NCBI GenBank assembly: GCA_029449245.1
Contig: JANATF010000011.1
Location: forward strand, 1,116,001 to 1,180,000
DNA: 64,000 bases
Direction of reading: 5' to 3'
From: Mortierella alpina
Lineage: Eukaryota; Mortierellomycota; Mortierellomycetes; Mortierellales; Mortierellaceae
Shown: one piece after another, positions 56,073-64,000 of the stretch
How positions within the stretch are numbered: the first letter of the stretch is position 1
Layout: every line of letters starts with the position of its first letter
Translations under genes and position numbers: made by a program
The notes under the pieces: generated by a model
The model's input: the letters and a program-made list of their open reading frames with translations, nothing else
Told to the model about the DNA's origin: nothing
Database searches by the model: none

Positions 56073-57685
56073 TTGTGTAATGTTGAGTGGGGTTGAAAGA
56101 GGAGGAGCAAACCTGCGCCGCCAATCCAGCAAAAATATCAAGTTGGCAGCTCAAGTTAAGGGTTGCACAAGTTTGAATCTCAGCGAGGACTTCCGTCTTC
56201 ATGCAGCCCACACGTTGCTGGATCCTGATACACTTCAAAAAGCACCATCTGAGGCCTCATCACTACCATCCCATGCGTTTATGTATCCAGATAGCAGATT
56301 GCTCGGTTGGCTTGGTCCTGCAAACTTCAGTCGCTTGCTTTGAGATTTCATTCCACTCTTCCACTCTTCCACTCCTCCACTCCTCCACTCTCTCGCCTCG
56401 TGGCGCTTCTCACCCAACATAAAGCTTTCGTATGACCTGTAGAAGATACCGTTCCCAGGATATTACTGAACCTCAAGAGTATTTCCCGTTTCCTCACTCT
56501 GTTCAGCTTTTGCTCGGAGACCAGTCTCAGATTTATCACACTAGGTGAAAGCAAAGATATAGACAAGACACGGCATGGGACCCACTTTCCTGGCCAGCGA
56601 CGTCCGACAGATTCACCACGGCCGTATCTTTGACAAAAGCCGGGCATTGATCCGTTACAGAGCTGATTTCATATTTACCATGTGGCGGTACAAAGTTCTT
56701 TGCTTTAGAATGCTACACTGAGTGCCGTAGACTACTTTATGCCATGTGGGAAAAAAGAGCTCTCACCCTGTTCGTGCACTCGCGGCGTTTGTATTGAAAT
56801 TAATGTTTCCTCATGTAATAAAGGAGTTGGCGCGGGGTCACCGCGGTGCATTTGAGGTCAGATCGGGAAAAAAAAAAGATTGTGATGCAGGGTGCACGAA
56901 CCCTTCTCTCTGTGCAGGCTACGGTGGCTTGATGCGCGCCAAGAGCCTTCAAGGCTGTGGTGCCTCGCTCCACAGCCGATCAGGGTCCCTACGCCCTGTT
57001 GAGATAAGCAGAGGCGGGCACTCTAGGCTCCTGTGGGATCTTAAACAGGCGGCAGGGCAGAGCCTACGCCTTGAGCTATCAAACGAGACAGACCCAGAGA
57101 GGGCGTATCGAGGTAGAAGCGAACACTGCATGAATGATCGCCTATTACGGTAATATTCTCACAAAGGTGGATGTCTTTCACCCGACATGACACAGTTTAC
57201 TCACTCATGCGTTCGCATATTCTCATACAGCAGTTGACCAGGCACGGCCAGCCTCGTTGTGACCAACTGTGGTGGATTATTAAGGTTTTCATTGGGATCC
57301 AGGTTGTTGCGCCTTGTTGCCCACATATTGCACGCAATTGCGTAGGTCATCGACTGAGGCGAAACAGCAATAGAACACGGTTTGACAAATGAGAAGCCCG
57401 CAACTTCTCAGGAAAAACATATATACATCTTTGAAGGTGAAGTTGGGATTGCTGGGGTACCTGACTGCTCTTCAGCTGACGACTGCTTTGTGGGCGCTGT
57501 GCACTGTTGGTGCTGCCCTTCAGTACTATAGGCTGCCAGTTACGTAGTGCCCAGCAGCAATTTAAGCGTCAGTTTTTTCTCGGTCTTGTCCCACTGGTTC
57601 ACCGGCCGTTCATTTATTATTAACCTTCGCTCCGATCTGCGACCTTTCCTTTCCTCTCTTCTCTCAATCCCCTCTCTGTCTATCG

Positions 57686-57722
<37 letters not shown>

Positions 57723-57930
57723 TCATCCATACCTCTCTCTCTCTCGTCTCACATTTATACCTCATCATTCATCTCTCATCTCTCACCCCACGACACCATT
57801 AACGAACACTACCAAAATTCCACTATCCCCCCAAAACGACTTGACCACCTCACACTCTCAGTAACGACCCTTTCTCTCTACGGCGACCTTTCACAACCAA
57901 ACACAACGACATCAACTCACACCACCCGTC
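56073..57930. other. Divergent promoter region between uL4 and the MscS-type channel
   Basis: About 1.85 kb with no recognised gene. It contains GGAT repeats (56016-56036), CCACTCTT-type repeats (56350-56390) and a GC-rich stretch at 56940-57070 that could fold, but no known RNA was matched. Confidence 0.5.
57689..57720. repeat. (TC)16 microsatellite in the channel gene promoter
   Basis: Thirty-two bases of alternating T and C, 211 bp before the start codon of the MscS-type gene, in a longer pyrimidine-rich promoter and leader. Confidence 0.95.
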
Positions 57931-60900
57931 ATGAAGTTCAAGCGGCAACGAGATAGCCAGGGCAAGCAGGAATCGGGCTCTGACTCTGAATACCTCACTC
58001 TCAAAGGTAGGAATCGTTGTGGCTTTCCTCATCCACCTTCGCTCATTAGAATTGGTCCTGGTTTCAACGAGTATTGGCACGGGCTGTTCAGGACCAGCTC
58101 TCTTTTCATTTTTCACTCCTCGTTTGTGTGTGTGTGTGTGTGTGTGCACTTTTCATTCGTGTTAGCTTTCATAAACATTGTTTCTGTGCCCCTGATCTTG
58201 CGACTCTGTTCACTCTTCGATTGCTGTGCACTTGCTCAGCCTCTCGCTCTACTCTCGTCCTGCACCATTCCGGGTCTGTGCTTGGGAGATCCACTGCGTC
58301 CTGCATGTGGAGAGCGCATTTTCTTGTTGAGAGCTCGACACCCACATGCATGACCTTTCTTCCGAGCAACGACTGCAAGCAGGATCGACAATATTCTCCC
58401 TACTCTAATATATAACAAACAAGTACACACTCGCATGCCCGTCATGGGAAAGTTCTTTCGCGCTAACAGACATAAACCTGCCACGCTAGATATCCCGGTC
58501 ATGATGACTTTCACCCCCAGCTCGCCCTGCGACCCTACAGGCGGGCCACCCATGCCACCCCCAGTTGCAAATCCCTTTGCGTCAGCACAGCTCCACCCTT
58601 ACTCCACACTCACGTCTTCCACATCCGCGCCCGTCGTACCCCAACGTGCACACGACAACGGCAACAACACGACCAGCAATAAATACCACAATACCAGTAG
58701 TCCCAGCCCCAATACCTACAATTCTCCAAATTCTTCTCCTCCTCTCCCACCCCCAACGGCGACGATGATCGAGATGGATCGAATCCTAAAGCAGGATGCC
58801 GCCTTCGAGAAGGAGTTTACCCCGCCTAGGCAGGCCATGGGCAGCGACGAGTCTGATTTTGACTGGGATGAGGACATTAATATTGAGGATGATGGGCGCA
58901 AGAAGGTAGATGGAAAACGATCCAAGTGGAGACGGCTCTCGCCCTGCCTCCGGATGACCATCCTCATGCTCATTGTTGCGCCGATTGTAGCCATCCCAGC
59001 CGTCATGACTCGGTTCTTTTACCGTATTCCACCAGTGCCTACCAGCCCCGACGACACAGTCGCCTGGAGCACTTACACGGCACAAAAAGTCCGCAAAGAC
59101 GCCGTCGTCCTGTTCTTCACCTGGCTGGCCGCTATGTGGTGCGTTGTCTGCGTCACCAACTGGGGCGTGGATGTCATCCCTGTGTTTATTGTCCGCATGA
59201 CATCGCTGGTGGCCAGCCACCGCCTCGAAACCATCAAGTCCAGGCTTCTCATCTTTGTTGCCACGAAGAAGTACTTCAAGTGGCTCTGCGCGTCTTGCTG
59301 GGCAATCGGCTCGTTCTCGGTCCTTTCCTGCATCATTCACCCTATCATTGCGGAGCAGGATTGGCAGCCGGTCATCATGAGGATTCTGGGCGGCATGATT
59401 GCTGGCTGTGCCTTGCTCTTGATCGAAAAGATCCTTCTCCAGATCATTTCTAAAAACTTTCACCAGACCGCGTACGCAGACCGCATCAAGGCCAACAAGT
59501 ATGCTCTTCAGGTATTGGATCGCCTTGGGACTTCCAAGAGAGTCCACCGGAAAATGCGCCCCACCCACAGCAGGAACAATACAGCCGAGAACGGCGATTA
59601 CATGTCCCCATTTGGGGCGGGATACCGCTCGCGTCAGCAATCGCGTTCCCCGAGCCTTGACAATAGTGATACGATCCACCTGACAGATCCCAACTCGAAC
59701 ACCAGTACACCCCTCTGCACTCCAACCGAACACAACAACAGCCGCATGTCGACCCTAGTGAACCCCCCTCGCAAGGCTCAACGCGACAGCAAGGGCAAAT
59801 CCAGCGACCTCTTCAAGGGCATCAACCGCACGCTTCAGGGCATCGCTATGGCCGATAGCATCCCCACGAAGGACATCAACTCGACAGCCAATGCCAAGCG
59901 AGTCGCCAAGTCATTGTTTCACAACTTGCAGGGCAATGGCGATGAGCTGGTCGTGGAGGATTTCTTCCCGTATTTTGACTCTGAGGCGGACGCCAAAGAG
60001 GCCTTTGCTATCTTTGACAAGGACGGAGACGGCGACATCTCCAAGTGGGAGATGAAAGAGAAAATCTTTTACATTTACAAGGAGCGCAAGGACCTGCACA
60101 CGTCCCTGAGGGACCTCTCGCAGGCTGTGGGCAAACTTGACATCATCTTCCTTACATTGGTTGCAGTCGTGTGGATACTGATTATCTTGGCGATTTCGGG
60201 AACGGGCATTCTCAGGAACATGGTGCCGTTTGGCTCTTTCCTCATCGCCATCAGCTTCGTTTTCGGAAACTCGCTCAAGACGCTCTTTGAAAATATTGTC
60301 TTTCTGTTCATCACTGTAAGGCTCTCTTTTTTTTTATGTCATCGGTGCAGTGTTCTCAAGACATATGTCCTCCTTAGGCAGTGCTAACATTTACTATTTC
60401 TTCCTCTCTCTCAATGTCAATAACATCATAGCATCCTTATGACTCTGGCGATCTTGTCAGCATTGACACCATCGATATGTATGTGCGCGAAGTTGGCTTG
60501 AACAGCACCATGTTTGTCACCTGGGACGGCAAGCGCATGTACTTCCCCAATCATATCCTCAGCCAGAAGCCCATTCACAACGTCCGACGGTCCCCCAACA
60601 TGTCTGAGAAGATTGGTAAATGGAAAGACATTGCGATTTTTTTTGGGATCCGGTAGGTAGTCAAAGGTTCGGTTCTCTAACAAGAAACTTTGTTTTTTTA
60701 TATTCTATAGTTCTCAACATAGACTGCTATACACCAGAGTGCAAGATCCTTGAGCTCCGAGCCAGGATGCGTGACTTTTTGGTCAAAGAGAGCAAAGAGT
60801 TCTTGCCAGACATGGAGATTCAGATCCAGGAGATGGATGTGAAGTTGAAGATCAGCATGGTGATCGAACACAAGGGTAATTGGCAAGACTCTGGCCGTCG

Positions 60901-61268
60901 CTGGGCCCGTAGAACCAAGGTAAGGCCCTGCCTCCCCTCTAACTGGCTTTTGTGCCATGCCTCGACGTGATCATTCTACCACTTGGCTGTCTTAAATTGC
61001 GGTCGATAAGAGAGCGCTAACCAACACGTATTTTCATTTGCGACTCTAGTTCAACTTTGCGCTTAAGGAGGCTGTTGAAGATATCGGTATCCGTTACTAC
61101 GCCCTGCCTCAGCGCATGGAGATTGTGCATAGGGAGCAGCTTGAGCAGGAACAGGGGAGGGCGGAGCAAGAGTTCTTGTTGAGCCCCAAGTCTCCCACGC
61201 GGAACTTGAGCGCCGAGAAGTCTAGAATCTACCGCAGAAAGACCAACATGCGCCCGCAAGGAGGATAG
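57931..61268 (+). CDS. EF-hand MscS-type mechanosensitive channel (Msy1/Msy2-like)
   Basis: Exons 57931-58006, 58424-60315, 60432-60615, 60711-60919 and 61050-61268 join to 2,580 nt, 859 residues. The first 190 residues are disordered and proline/asparagine-rich. Membrane segments follow (RMTILMLIVAPIVAIPAVM; DAVVLFFTWLAAMWCVVCV; WAIGSFSVLSCIIHPII; ILGGMIAGCALLLIEKILL). An EF-hand (DKDGDGDISKWE, about residue 556) has good calcium ligands. The MscS pore region and beta domain are IIFLTLVAVVWILIILAI, LIAISFVFGNSLKTLFENIV, HPYDSGDLVSID and MYFPNHILSQKPIHNVRRS. Fission yeast Msy1 and Msy2 of this class sit in the ER and limit calcium rise under hypo-osmotic shock. Intron 1 (417 nt) carries a (TG)11 repeat at 58125-58146; its acceptor at 58421-58423 was chosen by frame. 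Confidence 0.9.
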
Positions 61269-62086
61269 AAGATTAAGAAAAATGAAGATATGTTTCCTCA
61301 TAAAAACGCCTTCCCAACAGCCACAGCTTCACCTCATATTTTGTGAAGTGGATGGATGGATGGGGGAGGGGGACCGTGAGTTCTACGTTCACATGCAACT
61401 TCACACAGGTTCTCGGCCATTTCGTTTCTTTGTCGATGCACGCACGGAACACAGCCCTCTTTGCGCGAGATTTTTTCTCCTCGGGAAAAGGGAGAAACGA
61501 GATATAGAGCAGCACAGGTTCCAATGCTGCTTCAGCATCCCATTCAAGTTCCCCCTCTACCAAATCAGGACTTGGTACAGAGGCGTAGACTTCCACCGTA
61601 CAGACATTTGGGAGTATGGCATGCCCCCTCGGATGTACATGTACAAGGTAGTATAAGGGTGAAAGAGAAAGTAACGCGGCGAAGGAGCATGCACTCATGT
61701 GTCGAGGCGTGAAAACGAAAAAAAAAAATTGGCCAAATCCCCGCCCAGCTGTCCTGTGTTGTTGAGAGCATGGACCTAAACTGCCGCAAGGCTTCAGTGC
61801 CAGGGCAGCGATAAAAAGCACACCTCTTGCGCCTGCGCCTTGCCCGCTTCACATCTGCTCCTCATCTCCTCATCCTTTCATCGTTTATTCCACTTCTCAG
61901 CTCTCGTAGCATTCCGCTCGCCGTCTAGTTGCTGCTCATTAGTTTTTGGCGTGTCATTCCACATATAGAAGGAACATTCCTCCACCTTCTTGCATTGCTC
62001 TCGTTTTTCCACGCCAGTCGTTTGTCGTTCTTCCAACGATTTCCCCTATATACCCTCCGAAAATAAACCGAGAAGGAAGCAAAACA
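61269..62086. other. Intergenic and promoter region
   Basis: It holds the 3' flank of the channel gene and the promoter of the oxidoreductase, with a TATATA-containing stretch (TATATACC) at about 62048. No gene seen. Confidence 0.5.
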
Positions 62087-64000
62087 ATGGTCGGCCACAA
62101 GCACAAGGCGCATCCTCCTAGGATCGGTTTACCCCTGACAAAGCTCAAGACGCACTACGACGTTGTCGTGGTCGGCTCTGGCTACGGTGCCTCCATTGCA
62201 GCCTCGCGTCTTTCCCGTGCAGGCAAGCGCGTGTGTATTCTCGAGCGCGGCGAGGAGCGCTGGCCAGGCGAGTACCCCGAGGACACCCTCAAGGCAGCGT
62301 CCGAGGTCCAGTTCAACGGCGAGCACGGCCAGGAGGGCAAGCGCACGGGTCTGTATGAGATTCACAAGAACAAGGACCAATGGGCGTTCGTTGCATGCGG
62401 GTAAGTGCTCGCGCATGGGGCCGGTGGAATGGGGCAACGGGAGGAAGACCGGCTGTTGGGGATGGTGTGTACTCGGCCCACTTCTTTGTAGTCGTTTCAA
62501 GTTCGTGTAGAGCGCTTCACCAGATTTTTCAGCAATGGCTGCTAACGCTAATGTCTCTCTTGCGCGTAGTCTTGGTGGTACGTCGCTGCTGAATGCCAAC
62601 ACAGCGCTAAAGCCCGAACCTCGTCTTTGGAACGAAGAGGCCTGGCCCAAAGAGATCCTTCAGGACAAGGAGCTGCTCGACCAATCCTTCCAGCGTGCGA
62701 CCGACATGCTCCAGCCCACGCCGTACCCAGAGGACTGGCCCACCCTTCCTAAACTCTCAACGCTCGAGGCCCAGGCCAAGGGTGCGGGCGCTCACGAGCG
62801 CTTTGTTCGCCCCCCAATCACGGTCCATTTCAAGGACGCACTCAACCCTGCAGGTGTCTATCAGAAAGCCAGCACACTCACAGGCAACGACACCACGGGA
62901 ATCAACGACTGGAGCAAGAACACCACTTTGATGAACTACATTCCTGACGCCTGGAACCATGGCGCCGAGATCTTTACTGCGTGCAATGTCTTGCGCGTCG
63001 AGCGGTCAAGCGAAAATTCCAAGCAGAAGGCGCCCTACATCGTTTACTTTGAATGGCAAGACCAATCGCGAGGAGATTTTTTGCACGAACAGGGTCCGTC
63101 GTCTTTGGCATCCATGTTTGTCACTGCTGACATTGTTGTCATGGGAGCTGGTGCCCTTGGCTCAACCGAGATCTTGCTGAGATCAAGCAAGAGTGGACTG
63201 AAGACCTCGGAGCAGTTGGGCAAGCACTTTAGCGGTAACGGCGATGTAAGTCAGCGTTCTAGATTCTCTATTTTCCTTGAGTAAGCGGAGGAAGGAGTGC
63301 AGGAAAAATCACTCCTCTCCTTTTTAGGGATGCAAAGGCTAGCGGAGGTGTTTGTTCATCACGTCAGCCTTTGCTCTCGAGCCTCATGTGAAAATTGCTC
63401 TTTGTACAGGCATGGATGCTCAACATCTTTATTCCTTTTTATTGCAACCCCTATGCATATTCTTCCATTCATGTTGCCGTCATGGCTGACTTGCTTGAAT
63501 AGTTCCTTGCCTTCTCGTACAATGGAGAGACCCTTGTCAATGGAGTCTCAATGGGAGACGAGGATCCTAAAAAGTTCGAGCACAAGGTCGGCCCTGTCAT
63601 CACCGGCCTGATCGATTACCGTAATACCGACAACGTCTTGGACGGATACGTGGTCGAGGAAGGTGCCATTCCATCCCAGGCAGCCTTGCTCCTCAGAACC
63701 ATCTACCAGGTCATGAGCGAGCGATCCAGCAGGTCCATCAAGACCGCTCAGGACTTGACCCTCCAGGAAAAGATTGGCAGGAACGCGCGCGAACTTGCAT
63801 CTTATGTGACAGGTGTCTATAGAGGTGCCATGGCCAACACACAAACATTCCTGGTCATGTCCCACGACGACGCCAGGGGCGAGCTCATTCTCCAGGACGA
63901 TCGCATCCGCATCCACTGGCCTAATGTCGGCTCGAGCCGTAATTTTTCGAGACTGGATACACTTCTAGAGCCCTTGGCCGCAGCAGTCCGTGGTACCTAC
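62087..64000 (+). CDS. GMC-type FAD oxidoreductase, cholesterol-oxidase-like (3' end beyond window)
   Basis: Visible exons: 62087-62400, 62570-63245 and 63503 to the window edge, in frame throughout. The start ATG 62087 follows AACA. The N-terminus has the FAD-binding motif YDVVVVGSGYGASIAASRLS with ILERGEE closing the first beta-alpha-beta unit. The splice after exon 1 rebuilds a second glycine motif, ACGGLGGTSLLNANTALKPE, as in cholesterol-oxidase-like GMC enzymes. Later, FVTADIVVMGAGALGSTEIL is the C-terminal half of the FAD domain. These enzymes oxidise an alcohol, often a sterol hydroxyl, with O2 as acceptor. The substrate cannot be told from the visible part, and a C-terminal targeting signal or membrane anchor would lie outside the window. 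Confidence 0.85.

Noticed and set aside
56940-57070. GC-rich, foldable stretch that suggested a structured RNA
   Set aside because: It did not match 5S rRNA, a tRNA or any snRNA that I could recognise, and no promoter was evident.
58786-59733. 315-codon minus-strand open frame opposite the MscS-type gene
   Set aside because: It overlaps the membrane and linker coding region of a well-supported gene, and no domain was recognised.

Overview
The window is nuclear DNA of a filamentous fungus. Genes are split by short GT-AG introns, a tRNA-Thr and dispersed small repeats sit between them, and F-box/LRR-like genes are common. The gene set (a Gcn4/CpcA-type bZIP, Kch1-like, UNC80-like, an EF-hand MscS channel) and the divergent in-house families suggest an early-diverging lineage such as Mortierellaceae. 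That placement is inference. Splice models were built by hand; most close in frame from start to stop, and exceptions are stated.

Left third (1-28 kb), accessory. It is dominated by a tandem family of polytopic membrane proteins with seven predicted membrane segments: seven copies in two clusters (about 1-8 kb and 19.8-27.5 kb). Three-exon copies share intron phases (0, then 2), a C-W-RS-C signature before the first membrane segment, a P-V/F-T-E-x-x-G motif and a basic fifth-sixth segment loop. Two subtypes differ in exon 2 length (125 or 116 nt) and in a long coiled-coil tail. One copy runs off the left edge, one is 5'-truncated, one is a multiply damaged pseudogene. Between the clusters lie an FAD monooxygenase with an 11-nt microexon, two F-box-like genes with relics of two more, the bZIP gene with two upstream ORFs, and a Kch1-like gene.

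Middle (28-36 kb). A TEL2 (TTT complex) gene has a small inverted-repeat element ending 19 bp from its stop codon. Beyond it come tRNA-Thr(AGT), an unusual ~470-bp element packed with TTGACC hexamers between inverted repeats, a candidate 26-residue spliced microprotein behind a TATA box, and about 2 kb with no recognisable gene.

Right part (36-64 kb), mostly housekeeping. In order: a large F-box/LRR protein, an 8-exon UNC80-like gene (3,421 codons), ERB1/BOP1 and ribosomal protein uL4 in the same orientation, an EF-hand MscS channel, and the 5' part of a GMC-type oxidoreductase leaving the right edge. ERB1 and uL4 both serve the large ribosomal subunit, and the Gcn4-type factor would regulate amino-acid supply. 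UNC80-like, MscS-EF and Kch1-like genes all concern ion transport, but nothing in the sequence shows that they work together.
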